Part shown: piece by piece, positions 33,384-42,736 of the stretch
How the letters are laid out: every line of letters starts with the position of its first letter
How positions within the stretch are numbered: the first letter of the stretch is position 1
Assembly: GCA_964508705.1 (NCBI GenBank)
Contig: CAZDUS010000001.1
Location: 1 to 64,000, forward strand
DNA: 64,000 bases
Direction: 5' to 3'
Source: CAZDUS01 sp964508705
Lineage (GTDB): Bacteria; Verrucomicrobiota; Kiritimatiellia; CAIKKV01; CAITUY01
Program-made: the position numbers and the translations under genes
The notes under the pieces: generated by a model
What the model was told of the DNA's origin: nothing
The model's input: only the letters and a program-made list of their open reading frames with translations
Database searches by the model: none

Positions 33384-35380
33384 AGTCCCAATTGACCTGT
33401 CTAATCTGCAGCGACGCCAACGTCTGGTCACAACGTATTTGCGATGGACTGGGCGACATCGTCTCGTCACTGCGGGTCACGTCGCCCGACCGATTGACCG
33501 TCGAGCTCACCCGCCACCCCACATGTCTTCTCTTGATAGATCTTCAATCACATGGCGTCTCCGATCAATTACACGACCTTCGCGCCTCTTGGCCCAACGT
33601 CCTGATCATCGCTTTCGGCGTTCCTGGCACCACCCCAATGATTGCTGCTCATGCTATGGATATCTACGCCGTGGAGAATGCAGAAGCGAACTACCGCCGG
33701 ATCGCCTCTCTCGTCAAACGAGCCTTGGATCACCTAACAATCACTGCAGACAACCGTCGGCTTCGTGCAGACGCCGCGCGTTTGTCCGCCATAGCAGAAT
33801 CAGCTACTAACCGGCAACCCGATAGCCGTCCTGCGAGCCTCACCGTCAGCGATTTCTCCTCGGCCCTTCGTCAGTTCAGTAATATAGACTCCCTGTTACA
33901 CCGTCTCGCTGATGAAGTCGCCGACACCCTTAAAGTTGCACGCGTGGGTATCTTCTGTCGTACCCGCGACGGCGAACGATACCTTCTAAGAGCCGATGTG
34001 CGTTGCGTGGAAATCACGGCCAGCTTGGAATTCGAAGCCGAACACCCTCTCGTCTACTGGCTAAAACAAAGAGCTCATGCCATCACCCGCTCTAACCTGA
34101 GTCTTCTTGATGATCCCTCCGCGCACCTCGCCATCACCCAAACACTCGATCAACTTGGAGCCGAAGTCCTTGTTCCTCTCCAATCCCGCGAACGTCTACT
34201 AGGCTGGATTTATGTTGGCCACCTCTCCACCGGGGCCCCCTTCGATAACTCTCATGTCGAAAATCTCGTCGCCCTCGCTGATTGCGTTTCCACTACGCTC
34301 GAAAACGCTCTCCTTTTTGAGGAAGTCACACTCCAAAAGACACTCGCGGAAACCCTTCTCCACGCCCTCCCTTCAGGTATTGTCGCCGTGGATTCCCTCG
34401 GCGTTGTCCGTTGGTGTAATCAAGCCGCCTACGACACCCTCGGAGCCCCGCTTGACTCCGCTATCGGCCTACCCGTCGAAAATCTCAACCGCCAACTAGC
34501 TGACATTCTCCGGTGCACTCTCGGCGAAGATGGCACCCCGAGCAATACCTCCTGGAAAGACATTATTACCCACCGCCGTCTAAGCGTCCGCACCGAACGA
34601 CTTGCCAGCCGGACTCATTGCCTCGGCGCTCTCGCCATCATTCAGGACGTCACGGATCAGGCCGTTCTCGTCGAAAAGACCGAGCGGCTGGAGCGCGCCA
34701 CATTCTGGGCTGAACTCGCCGCTGGCATGTCTCATGAAATCAGGAACCCCTTGGTGGCCATCAAGACTTTTGCCCAGTTACTCCCTGAACGATACGACGA
34801 CAGCGAATTTCGTGCTGAATTCAGCAGCTTGGTATCACAGGAAGTGGACCGCCTTAACGGAATAATCGATCAAATCAACGATTATGCCCATCCCGCCCCC
34901 CTTCACCTTGCGCCTCTCGATATTACCGCCACGCTGGAGGAAACGCTTTCCTCTCTTTTCACCCCTGAGCAGAGAGAAGCGTTTCATGTCGATATTTCCT
35001 CCGATTCAGTCATCCCGAAAGTGAACGGTGACGCCCAGGCTCTGGGTCGCGTCTTTCGACACCTCATCTCCAACGCCATCGAGGCACTCGCAAACCATGC
35101 GCATCCTGAACTGACAATCATCCTCCGCGCAAAGGATGATGAAACCATGCCTCCATCTGTGATTATCATATTTAAGGATAACGGCTCAGGCATCTCGCCT
35201 GAGAACCTCGGCAAGGTATTCTCACCTTTCTACACCACCAAAGCCCGCGGCCTGGGTCTTGGACTGCCGATCGCTCAAAGAGCCCTGTTGGACCACAACG
35301 GTCAAATCACCATTCACTCCAACGAGTTGGGAACTAGCGTCACCTTGCTCCTTCCTGCCATTATTAAAGCCAGACTGTAA
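33380..35380 (+). CDS. Histidine kinase with degenerate receiver, GAF and PAS
   Basis: This is a 666-residue protein, apparently soluble. Residues 1-120 resemble a receiver, with LLLIDLQSHGV at the phospho-site position, but the paired acidic residues at the start and the conserved lysine are missing. GAF (about 165-310) and PAS (about 320-430) domains follow, then HisKA (GMSHEIRNPLVAIKTF) and HATPase (LISNAIEAL, DNGSGIS, GLGLGLPIA). The kinase core closely resembles that of the upstream kinase (shared NPLVxIKTFxQLLPER), so the two arose by duplication. It probably feeds the same NtrC-type regulator. Confidence 0.85.
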   Translation: MKSQLTCLICSDANVWSQRICDGLGDIVSSLRVTSPDRLTVELTRHPTCLLLIDLQSHGVSDQLHDLRASWPNVLIIAFGVPGTTPMIAAHAMDIYAVENAEANYRRIASLVKRALDHLTITADNRRLRADAARLSAIAESATNRQPDSRPASLTVSDFSSALRQFSNIDSLLHRLADEVADTLKVARVGIFCRTRDGERYLLRADVRCVEITASLEFEAEHPLVYWLKQRAHAITRSNLSLLDDPSAHLAITQTLDQLGAEVLVPLQSRERLLGWIYVGHLSTGAPFDNSHVENLVALADCVSTTLENALLFEEVTLQKTLAETLLHALPSGIVAVDSLGVVRWCNQAAYDTLGAPLDSAIGLPVENLNRQLADILRCTLGEDGTPSNTSWKDIITHRRLSVRTERLASRTHCLGALAIIQDVTDQAVLVEKTERLERATFWAELAAGMSHEIRNPLVAIKTFAQLLPERYDDSEFRAEFSSLVSQEVDRLNGIIDQINDYAHPAPLHLAPLDITATLEETLSSLFTPEQREAFHVDISSDSVIPKVNGDAQALGRVFRHLISNAIEALANHAHPELTIILRAKDDETMPPSVIIIFKDNGSGISPENLGKVFSPFYTTKARGLGLGLPIAQRALLDHNGQITIHSNELGTSVTLLLPAIIKARL

Positions 35381-35383
35381 CCC

Positions 35384-36763
35384 ATGAAGCGCATTCTCAT
35401 TGTTGACGATGATCGCGGTAGCCGTGAATCCCTCCGGCAAGTGTTCTCCCGTATCTACCAGCTTTCCATCACCGAGAACGCCGCCGCCGCCTTGAAAGTC
35501 CTGGAAAATCAACCCATCGATCTTGTTCTCTTGGACGTCATGATGCCGGAAAAGGATGGCATCACCCTGCTCAAGGAACTGCAATCCCTTTATCCAGAAA
35601 TGCCCTGCGTGATGGTCAGCGCTTCAGCCTCAGTCCGTCCCGTTGTTGAGGCAATGAAAGCGGGAGCCTACGACTTTGTGGTTAAGCCCTTCGACGTGGA
35701 AGAAATTCGTCGCATCGTCGCCCGAGTCCTTGAAACCAGCTCATTGCGCCGGCGTGTGGAGGCTCTCCAAAGCGAAGTGGAACGGGAGTTTCCCGTCAAC
35801 GCCCTCATCGGCGAATCCATCCTGTTCCGTAACGCCATGACCGATGTAACCAAGGCCGCCGGAACAGACTCCACCGTCTTGATCACCGGCGAAAGCGGGA
35901 CAGGCAAGGAATTGATTGCCCGTCGTTTGCATGCTTTGAGCAACCGCCAGGACGAGCCGTTCGTTCCGGTTCACTGCGCCGCCCTTCCGGAAACCCTTCT
36001 GGAAAGCGAACTTTTTGGCCATGAAAAGGGAGCCTTCACCGGCGCTGAAACCCGTAAACTCGGACGTTTTGACCTCGCCGGACAAGGAACCATCTTCTTT
36101 GACGAAATTGGAGAAATGTCACCCTCCACACAGGTTAAATTGCTCCGCGTGTTGCAGGAGCGGGAATACATGCGTGTGGGAGGCACCCAGGTCATTCGAA
36201 CCAATGCCAGAGTCGTCGCCGCCACCGCACGGGACCTCACCGATGAAATACGTCAAAAGAAGTTCCGTGACGACCTTTTCTACCGCCTGAATGTCATCCC
36301 CATACGCCTCCCTCCACTCAGGGAACGCCCGGACGACATCCCCTTGCTTGCACGCTACTTCCTGGAATCATTCCGCCGCTCCATGAATGTCAGCGCCACT
36401 GACTTCACTCCGGAAACAATGGCCACCCTCCTTCGTTATTCATGGCCAGGCAATATCCGCGAGTTGCGGAACCTTGTGGAACGCATGATGGTTCTTCATG
36501 GACGGGAAAAACACATTACTCCCGCTCACCTTCCTGAATTCCTGAAGACCGGGACGCTACCCGCTCCAGATTACACTGTCTTGTCAGGAACATCCCTGGA
36601 GGATGCTGTCGGCAACTTTGAACGCAAGCTCGTGCTTGATGCGCTCCGGAAAACTAAGGGTGTGCAGACAAAAGCCGCTCAGCTCCTCGGCACCACCAGG
36701 CGGATTATCAATTACCGGATGCGCATCCTCAATATCCGCGCATCGGAAGTCGAAGCGGAATGA
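35384..36763 (+). CDS. NtrC-type sigma-54-dependent response regulator
   Basis: This is a 459-residue transcriptional activator. The receiver (1-120) has DDD, phospho-Asp in LVLLDVMMPEKDG, and K in VVKPFD. The AAA+ domain (about 140-375) has Walker A GESGTGKE, the sigma-54 contact loop GAFTGA and Walker B FFDEIGEM. A Fis-type helix-turn-helix ends the protein (TKAAQLLGTTRRIINYRM). It should melt sigma-54 promoters when phosphorylated by one or both upstream kinases, 3 bp away. The target genes are not evident; I found no clear -24/-12 element. Confidence 0.95.
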   Translation: MKRILIVDDDRGSRESLRQVFSRIYQLSITENAAAALKVLENQPIDLVLLDVMMPEKDGITLLKELQSLYPEMPCVMVSASASVRPVVEAMKAGAYDFVVKPFDVEEIRRIVARVLETSSLRRRVEALQSEVEREFPVNALIGESILFRNAMTDVTKAAGTDSTVLITGESGTGKELIARRLHALSNRQDEPFVPVHCAALPETLLESELFGHEKGAFTGAETRKLGRFDLAGQGTIFFDEIGEMSPSTQVKLLRVLQEREYMRVGGTQVIRTNARVVAATARDLTDEIRQKKFRDDLFYRLNVIPIRLPPLRERPDDIPLLARYFLESFRRSMNVSATDFTPETMATLLRYSWPGNIRELRNLVERMMVLHGREKHITPAHLPEFLKTGTLPAPDYTVLSGTSLEDAVGNFERKLVLDALRKTKGVQTKAAQLLGTTRRIINYRMRILNIRASEVEAE

Positions 36764-36769
36764 TCTGAA

Positions 36770-39295
36770 TCATTCCGGAGGCCAATTGCCGATCGCTTCC
36801 AGCTCCACTTGGTTATCAAGGAAAGCGGCCACAACTTCAGGATCAAACTGGGTCCCGCTACCTCGACTCAACTCCGCTTTCGCGCGCACCGACGTCATTG
36901 CGCGTCGATACGGACGGTGCGACCGCATGGCGTCGTACGCATCAATCACGGCAAACAAACGCGCCCCCACCGGAATGGCTTCGCCCTTTAATCCACGCGG
37001 ATACCCCGTCCCATCGTACTTCTCCTGATGCGCATACACCAATTCAGCCACTTCCTGCATATAAGGACTGATTCTAAGAATATTGTATCCAACCTCCGGA
37101 TGCGTCCTCATGATTTTCCATTCCGCTTCCGTCAGTGTCCCAGGCTTGAGCAGTATGGCGTCCGGCACGGCAATCTTGCCGATATCATGCAACAGCGCTC
37201 CTTGTCCTATGACGGTCAATTCGTTCTCCGCCATATCCATTCGCTTCCCAACCGCTATCGTCAAATCCCTCACTCTCAAGCAGTGCTTTCCTGTCGCCTG
37301 TTCCCGCGCATCCAAGAGACCGGCCAGCGCCTGCAACGTAAACTCATTTGATTGTTTGATGCGCTCCATGGCGTCGCTAAGCTCAGCGCTCTTTTGCCGA
37401 ACCATATCCTCCAGTCGCATCCGGTAACGATCATTCTCCACCCTTAACCGACGGTGTTCACGGGCTCGCTCGACCACCATCAGGAGTTCATCCTTCCTCA
37501 GGGGTTTCTCAATAAACTCAAACGCACCATGCCTGAGACTGGCCACCGCCGTATCCTTGGACGCATTTCCCGTCAGTACAATGGTTATGGCCAGCGGGTC
37601 CACAGTTCGCACCCGGTCCAGCACCTGTAGCCCATCCACGTCTGGCAACTGCAAGTCGGTCACCACCACGTCATAAACCCCAATATTTTGCTCCAGCCTG
37701 CGGAATGCCCCTTGCGCGGTATTCTCGGCGTCAACCGCATATCCGGCATTTCCGAGAATCCCCGTCAACACTTCCAGAATGGAGGGCTCATCATCCACAA
37801 CCAGTATTCGCCCCAGATTTGGCGGCCCCTTGGGTGCCAGATCGGCGACACCCTTTACCTCTCTTGCCGCCTTCCCTGCCGACCATAAACGCACGCGATT
37901 ACGCCCCTCATGCTTTGCCTCATATAATGCCATGTCGGCAAGGCGCAACATTTCACCCGCCCGCGCATCCGGACTGACGTCCTGACTGGTGGCCACCCCA
38001 ATCGACGTCGTGATCCTTAACGCCAATGTGTCCGCGCAAAACACATGTTCATCAACAATCTTCAACACGCGGCTCCCCAGCATCAGACCTGACGGCAAAT
38101 CCGTCTCCGGAAGGATAATCACGAATTCATCACCCCCATACCGCGCCACAAGATCCGTTGTCCGGGCCGCATTTCTTAAAATGCTCGCGAACTCCTTCAA
38201 CAACCGGTCACCCACCATATGCCCATGACTGTCATTAAAGGACTTGAAGTAATCAATATCCATGATCATGACAGCCATGTTGTGGCCATGGCGTTTGGCC
38301 AACGCCCATGACCGCTCCAAATGCTCTTCAAGATGCGCCCTGTTGTATAGGCCCGTCAGAGAGTCATGCACCGCCATCTGCCGTATGCGATTGACCGCCG
38401 AAAGCACCGCCGAAAGCAGATTGGCTGTGTGGTACATGAAGGACACTTCACTCTTCGCGAAGGCAGTCGCTTCCGCAGTGGCCAGCAGTAACACCCCGCG
38501 AACCTCATTCCCAACCAAAATGGGAATAGTCAGCACTCGCCCCGGCTCCTGAGCGCCTTCAGATGATGGAGGCTCTCCTTCCCACTGAATGCGAACCTCG
38601 CTCCTCGCCAAATGTTGCCCGCTTAACGCATTGTAACGCTCGATAATCTCATCCTCGGCGCGGCGAAGAAACCGCTCACCAACTTTTTTTTGAGCGCTCA
38701 CCACCAGAATTTTCTGCTCATCGGAAAACCCCAGCAGACCCGCCACGTCACAGGAAAACAAACCTGCCAGTCCATCGCTCAATTCACGCAACGCCTCGAC
38801 AAACGTCCCGGACGCCAACGCCACTTCCGTCAGGTGCCCCATGATGCGCAATTGCCGCTGATGTTGCTCAAATCCCGCCGCCTGCCCTCCCAAATCCCCG
38901 CGTCGCTCCTGAAACTCTTCCGCCACCTCGGCACACAAGACGGATGGTCTCAACGGCTTCTGCAAAACCCTCATAATGCCCAGACTCTGCGCCTTCTCGA
39001 TCGAAACATCATCGACAAACCCGGTCATGATGATGAAGCCGAGCCACGGCCAGATGTTGCGCGCCTCCTGGATGAACGTGATGCCGTCCATTTCGTGCAT
39101 GCGCAAATCAACCACCACCACGTCAAAGTCCTGCCTCAGGAGAATCTGCAAGGCCATCCGTCCGTTTTCCGCATCTTCCACCGCGCAGCCACTGGATGAA
39201 AGCACACGGTGAACCAGCGTGCGGATGGGATCATCATCGTCAACCACCAGCACGCGCACCCCGGCTAAGCCACCTTGTTTATTTGCTTCCGTCAT
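36770..39295 (-). CDS. Receiver-GAF-GGDEF-receiver-HD-GYP protein
   Basis: This is an 841-residue cyclic-di-GMP protein. The first receiver (about 10-130) has VVVDLRMHEMDG; a GAF-like segment follows. A GGDEF domain (about 325-490) carries an intact RYGGDEFVI, predicting diguanylate cyclase activity. A second receiver (about 515-630) has VVTDLQLPDVDG. The C-terminal HD-GYP domain has LLHDIGKIAVPD and HQEKYDGTGYPRGL, predicting c-di-GMP hydrolysis. Both synthesis and breakdown sites look intact, each behind its own receiver. It is convergent with the NtrC-type gene, 6 bp apart. Confidence 0.92.
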   Translation of the reverse strand: MTEANKQGGLAGVRVLVVDDDDPIRTLVHRVLSSSGCAVEDAENGRMALQILLRQDFDVVVVDLRMHEMDGITFIQEARNIWPWLGFIIMTGFVDDVSIEKAQSLGIMRVLQKPLRPSVLCAEVAEEFQERRGDLGGQAAGFEQHQRQLRIMGHLTEVALASGTFVEALRELSDGLAGLFSCDVAGLLGFSDEQKILVVSAQKKVGERFLRRAEDEIIERYNALSGQHLARSEVRIQWEGEPPSSEGAQEPGRVLTIPILVGNEVRGVLLLATAEATAFAKSEVSFMYHTANLLSAVLSAVNRIRQMAVHDSLTGLYNRAHLEEHLERSWALAKRHGHNMAVMIMDIDYFKSFNDSHGHMVGDRLLKEFASILRNAARTTDLVARYGGDEFVIILPETDLPSGLMLGSRVLKIVDEHVFCADTLALRITTSIGVATSQDVSPDARAGEMLRLADMALYEAKHEGRNRVRLWSAGKAAREVKGVADLAPKGPPNLGRILVVDDEPSILEVLTGILGNAGYAVDAENTAQGAFRRLEQNIGVYDVVVTDLQLPDVDGLQVLDRVRTVDPLAITIVLTGNASKDTAVASLRHGAFEFIEKPLRKDELLMVVERAREHRRLRVENDRYRMRLEDMVRQKSAELSDAMERIKQSNEFTLQALAGLLDAREQATGKHCLRVRDLTIAVGKRMDMAENELTVIGQGALLHDIGKIAVPDAILLKPGTLTEAEWKIMRTHPEVGYNILRISPYMQEVAELVYAHQEKYDGTGYPRGLKGEAIPVGARLFAVIDAYDAMRSHRPYRRAMTSVRAKAELSRGSGTQFDPEVVAAFLDNQVELEAIGNWPPE

Positions 39296-39463
39296 ACACT
39301 CCGTATCCCCTCAAGGGTATTGCATTCCTGCATTTTTCGTTAGTCTAGGCCAGCCCATTGGCTCATTCAAGTTTTTCCATTGTGCCAATCATTCCTGTGC
39401 CTTACAAATTATCTGCATGCCAACACCGCTAGACACCTCTTTAATCAAGACAACCCTCTATTC

Positions 39464-40924
39464 ATGAATCCCATCCCCATACTTCTCCTCCTCGGCCTAT
39501 TCGTGCAATTGAGCTTGGCAGGGGAGACCAACGCCCTCTCCTTGAGTCAGACGAACGCCTTGGATCCGGATGCCTTGCGAGCGCTGAATAAAAATCGATC
39601 CGCCTCGCAAGATGCCTTTCATCTGAATACCTTCGCTCACGACACCAACTTCATGATCCGACCGGGCCTTATCGCGGACCGCCTGAATCGAACCGTCAAG
39701 GTAGCCACTGAAACCACCAGTTTGACACCAGGGACTCCCGTGGAGTTTGCACTCGTCGCGGAAAACAGCGGCAAGGACTACGAGGCCCTAGCCGTCTCAT
39801 TCGCCACTCCAAGTGATTTACATGCCGCTCTTCAATTTATTGGCATCCCTCCGGGTAAGCCCGTCAACCCCGGCGCCATGCGATTCTGGCCGAGGGGTGA
39901 GCCGGTCGACATCACGCTCACCTACCCCGAAACCAACGTCAGCCCTAACGCGACAAGAACAATGCCTATTACCCAGTTCCTTGGCGACACCCGCACTCGA
40001 CAAGCCATTCCCTCAAAGCCATTCCTCTTTACCGGCTCCGAATGGGTTCCTTCTCCCGGCCCATCCTCCAGCACGGCACTCGTCTATGCCGCCGACGTGT
40101 TCAGTCCAAACGGCATCATCTCGACCTATAACGATTCCTCTGTCGTCCTCGATATCCCTTATCAAGCCGTACAAAACGAAGTCTATACGTTTCTGGTTCC
40201 AAATCCGGAGTTCCCTCTACCCGCCAACTCCTTTGCAACGGTCACCTTTTCGCCTCATCACAAGAATAGTCACATTCAGGTAACCGACATCACCTTGCTC
40301 GTCGGCCCCGGAAGCGGAACGTCCACCCATTGGGCAGTCTCCCTCGGAAAATCCACAGAGCAGGGGGAAGATCTTTCATCCCTGACCAATCACCTTCGCG
40401 AACTGTCCTCGGGAGACCATGACCTCTATGTCACTCTTGTACCGGACGACACCCTAACTCTGGATGTTATGCACCGCTTTGCCTCATTTATCGAGACTCT
40501 CGACGATCGCGGGTTTATTCGTGTCGAACCACCGCCGCCCGCTCACCCTTATTTCAAAACCTTTCTTCCTGACGAAAAGCATCGCAAACGGGCGAATCGT
40601 CCAGTGCAACCTTGGGAGTTACATCTCTTCTCCGCAGGAACCTCCGCCACCGGAGAACTGGTTTATGTGGAGGAACAATGGACCAATGATGGTCGCCCCT
40701 CAACCTACAAGGAAACCCGCTATCCCGTCGGCAGCCCCGATCTCCTTCCATCGCTTCTCACCAAGCACGACGCACCCGCCGTCGTCCTGATTTTCGCCCA
40801 TCCGGACACCACCTATGGAACACTGCGCCGCTTTACGACGCCTCTCCTGGCGCGCAAAATGATTGTTTATGTCTTCACGAGTACTCCACAGCCTAAAATC
40901 TCTCTTTCGGAATCCTCTAAATGA
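39464..40924 (+). CDS. Secreted protein of unknown family
   Basis: This is a 486-residue protein that I do not recognise. The start at 39464 gives a signal peptide (MNPIPILLLLGLFVQLSLAG); the frame is open upstream but not signal-like. The middle is proline- and threonine-rich beta-type sequence. Near the C-terminus two segments (DLYVTLVPDDTLTLDVM.. and AVVLIFAHPDTTYGTLR..) share the strand-loop-helix-strand rhythm of the ExbD periplasmic domain; this is pattern reading only. It overlaps the next gene by ATGA and leads an apparent operon that ends with exbB and exbD, so a periplasmic part of that complex is possible. Confidence 0.55.
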   Translation: MNPIPILLLLGLFVQLSLAGETNALSLSQTNALDPDALRALNKNRSASQDAFHLNTFAHDTNFMIRPGLIADRLNRTVKVATETTSLTPGTPVEFALVAENSGKDYEALAVSFATPSDLHAALQFIGIPPGKPVNPGAMRFWPRGEPVDITLTYPETNVSPNATRTMPITQFLGDTRTRQAIPSKPFLFTGSEWVPSPGPSSSTALVYAADVFSPNGIISTYNDSSVVLDIPYQAVQNEVYTFLVPNPEFPLPANSFATVTFSPHHKNSHIQVTDITLLVGPGSGTSTHWAVSLGKSTEQGEDLSSLTNHLRELSSGDHDLYVTLVPDDTLTLDVMHRFASFIETLDDRGFIRVEPPPPAHPYFKTFLPDEKHRKRANRPVQPWELHLFSAGTSATGELVYVEEQWTNDGRPSTYKETRYPVGSPDLLPSLLTKHDAPAVVLIFAHPDTTYGTLRRFTTPLLARKMIVYVFTSTPQPKISLSESSK

Positions 40925-41583
40925 AACTGCGTTGCCCCTATTGCAGACAAACGTTTGGTCCTGAGCCCGCGGTCAAATGCCCGCATTGCGGAAAGGCCAT
41001 GCTGACGCCACGCCCCATCCGCAATCAAATCCACCCCGGGGCCGGTGCCAAGACCAGAGAAGGCCACAGTCGGCGAAAACGTCATCGTGATCAAAACGAC
41101 CCCTCCGTCGCCAATCGAACCGCCTCCTTCCTTTCCTTTACCAGGCACCCGCGCTATCTCGCCGCACTGGTCATCCTGTTTGTCATCCTGGGCGCCCTGC
41201 TGGTCACTCAGACCTCCCGGAAGCAGGAAAGCACCCGGAGCCATCTAACCCTAAATGAACGCGCCCTGCATGACTTGACCACCCTTCGCGTCGCGTTGGA
41301 AGTTTTCCGAAAAGACTGCGGGCGATATCCCTCAACGCGCGAAACCTTGATCGTCTTGCTCCGCCCTCTGCGCGCCAAAGGATGGGACGGACCCTATATC
41401 AAGACATTGCTCCCGGACCCCTGGAAAACACCCTACCGATATTCCATAACCAGCGGCGTTATCCATTTGTCTTCAAACGGCCCGGACAAAACGCCTGACA
41501 CCAGCGACGACATCGAAGCCCCAACCCCTAATCTCCAGGACCTTTTTCAACCGGCGGAAACCAACTCCCCTTCCCTCCCATAA
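40921..41583 (+). CDS. Zinc ribbon-TM-GspG-like protein
   Basis: This is a 220-residue protein with an unusual order: a cytoplasmic zinc ribbon (C-P-Y-C at residues 5-8, C-P-H-C about 20-23), a basic stretch, one transmembrane helix (LAALVILFVILGALLV near 80-95), then a domain like the C-terminal core of type II secretion pseudopilin GspG (ALEVFRKDCGRYPST, GWDGPYI, DPWKTPYRY, SNGPD, TSDDIEAP). There is no prepilin cleavage motif, so it is probably a fixed membrane protein and not a pilin. It overlaps the preceding secreted protein gene and precedes exbB by 90 bp. Confidence 0.75.
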   Translation: MKLRCPYCRQTFGPEPAVKCPHCGKAMLTPRPIRNQIHPGAGAKTREGHSRRKRHRDQNDPSVANRTASFLSFTRHPRYLAALVILFVILGALLVTQTSRKQESTRSHLTLNERALHDLTTLRVALEVFRKDCGRYPSTRETLIVLLRPLRAKGWDGPYIKTLLPDPWKTPYRYSITSGVIHLSSNGPDKTPDTSDDIEAPTPNLQDLFQPAETNSPSLP

Positions 41584-41615
41584 CACGCCCCCTCAATGAC
41601 ACCCCTCTCTATCGC

Positions 41616-41645
41616 TTGACATTATCACCACAAGTAGCAATCAAT
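41616..41645 (+). promoter_or_regulatory. Weak possible promoter before exbB
   Basis: A perfect -35 TTGACA (41616-41621) stands 58 bases before the exbB start. The -10 at about 41639-41645 (AATCAAT) is poor, so this is only a candidate for separate transcription of exbB-exbD. Confidence 0.25.
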
Positions 41646-41673
41646 ACCCCATTATTTTCACTGGGAGAACTCA

Positions 41674-42300
41674 ATGAATGAAGTAAGTATGGCTGACATG
41701 ATGATCCGCGGGTGGCCGGTGCTGACCGTCCTGTTGGTGATGTCCATTTTCTCTGTAACGATTATCGTGGACAGGGTGCGCGTCATCCGCCGTTGCAAGG
41801 TCAACGAACGCTCATTCATGGCTCGTCTACTCCGCATTCTTAAGGAACAAGACCAGCGGGCGGCATTGGAATTCTGCCGTCAGTACGATTTCCCCATTGC
41901 CATGGTGTCCGCCGAGGTTCTTCTTCAGCCGGGTGGCCGCGAAGCCAAGGAACGATCCATGCAGCACGGCATTCAGGCGCAAACTCGGGAACTGGAATCC
42001 ATGGTGCCCGTTCTCGGCACTGTCGCGGGCACAGCCCCGTTTATCGGATTGTTTGGAACAGTCATCGGCATCATAAAGGCCTTCGCCAGCATCGCGGCCA
42101 ACAGCGGCGGGGGCCCCGAAGTCGTGTCCGCCGGCATCGCCGAAGCCTTGATCACCACCGCCTGCGGCCTGCTCGTCGCCATCCCTGCCCTGATCGGCTA
42201 TAACTACTGCATCCACATGAGCGAAGTGTTGATGACCGATACGGAACTCCTGGTCTTTGACCTGATTGAAGCATTGTGCCCGGAAGGCAAACACGCGTGA
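41674..42300 (+). CDS. exbB: MotA/TolQ/ExbB proton-channel protein
   Basis: This is a 208-residue inner-membrane protein with three expected helices: WPVLTVLLVMSIFSVTIIV near the start, then the pair within PVLGTVAGTAPFIGLFGTVI and AEALITTACGLLVAIPALIGY, which carry the conserved small residues and threonine of the ion path. With ExbD it converts proton-motive force into movement of a periplasm-spanning partner. GGGAG precedes the ATG. It overlaps exbD by GTGA. It differs from the 275-residue ExbB of the repeated block and is a separate paralogue. Confidence 0.9.
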   Translation: MNEVSMADMMIRGWPVLTVLLVMSIFSVTIIVDRVRVIRRCKVNERSFMARLLRILKEQDQRAALEFCRQYDFPIAMVSAEVLLQPGGREAKERSMQHGIQAQTRELESMVPVLGTVAGTAPFIGLFGTVIGIIKAFASIAANSGGGPEVVSAGIAEALITTACGLLVAIPALIGYNYCIHMSEVLMTDTELLVFDLIEALCPEGKHA

Positions 42301-42725
42301 ACGCCCCCACCAAGTCCCGAAAGAAACAGCGACTCATGACGGAGATCAATATGATCCCGTTTATTGACATCGCGCTGGTATTGCTGCTGATCTTCATGAT
42401 CATGACCCCGCTCATGGTGCGATCACAATTAAAGATCAACCTCCCCAGCACCAAAAACGCCCAGCAGGACCCCGTCATCAAAAAAACCATTCAGGTCGAA
42501 GTGGATCGAAGCGGGACCGCTTATCTCTCGGGACTTCCAGTCGCCCCCGACCTGCTGGAAAGTCGCTTCCGTCAACTGCTGACGGATCCGAATCAACCGG
42601 TCGTCGTGGAGGCTGACAAGGATGTCCCTTTCCAGCATGTCGTCACCGTCATGGATGCGGCCAAACATGTTGGCTTCACCAAATTGGCCGTCTGCGTCAA
42701 GAAACAGACCACAAAGGGCAAGTAA
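42297..42725 (+). CDS. exbD: ExbD/TolR family protein
   Basis: This is a 142-residue protein. The GTG at 42297 overlaps the exbB stop (GTGA), which I prefer to an ATG 21 bases upstream inside exbB. The single membrane helix with the essential aspartate is NMIPFIDIALVLLLIFMIM. The periplasmic domain follows, ending PVVVEADKDVPFQHVVTVMD and GFTKLAVCV, the typical ExbD strand-helix-strand. It pairs with the preceding ExbB. It is convergent with the mutL remnant, 11 bp away. Confidence 0.9.
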   Translation: MNAPTKSRKKQRLMTEINMIPFIDIALVLLLIFMIMTPLMVRSQLKINLPSTKNAQQDPVIKKTIQVEVDRSGTAYLSGLPVAPDLLESRFRQLLTDPNQPVVVEADKDVPFQHVVTVMDAAKHVGFTKLAVCVKKQTTKGK

Positions 42726-42736
42726 GCGCCGCCTCG

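Noticed and set aside
29641..36763. Polyketide or aryl-polyene cluster
   Set aside because: One ketoacyl synthase only; no acyl carrier, ketoreductase, dehydratase or acyltransferase gene is present, and its partners are signalling proteins.
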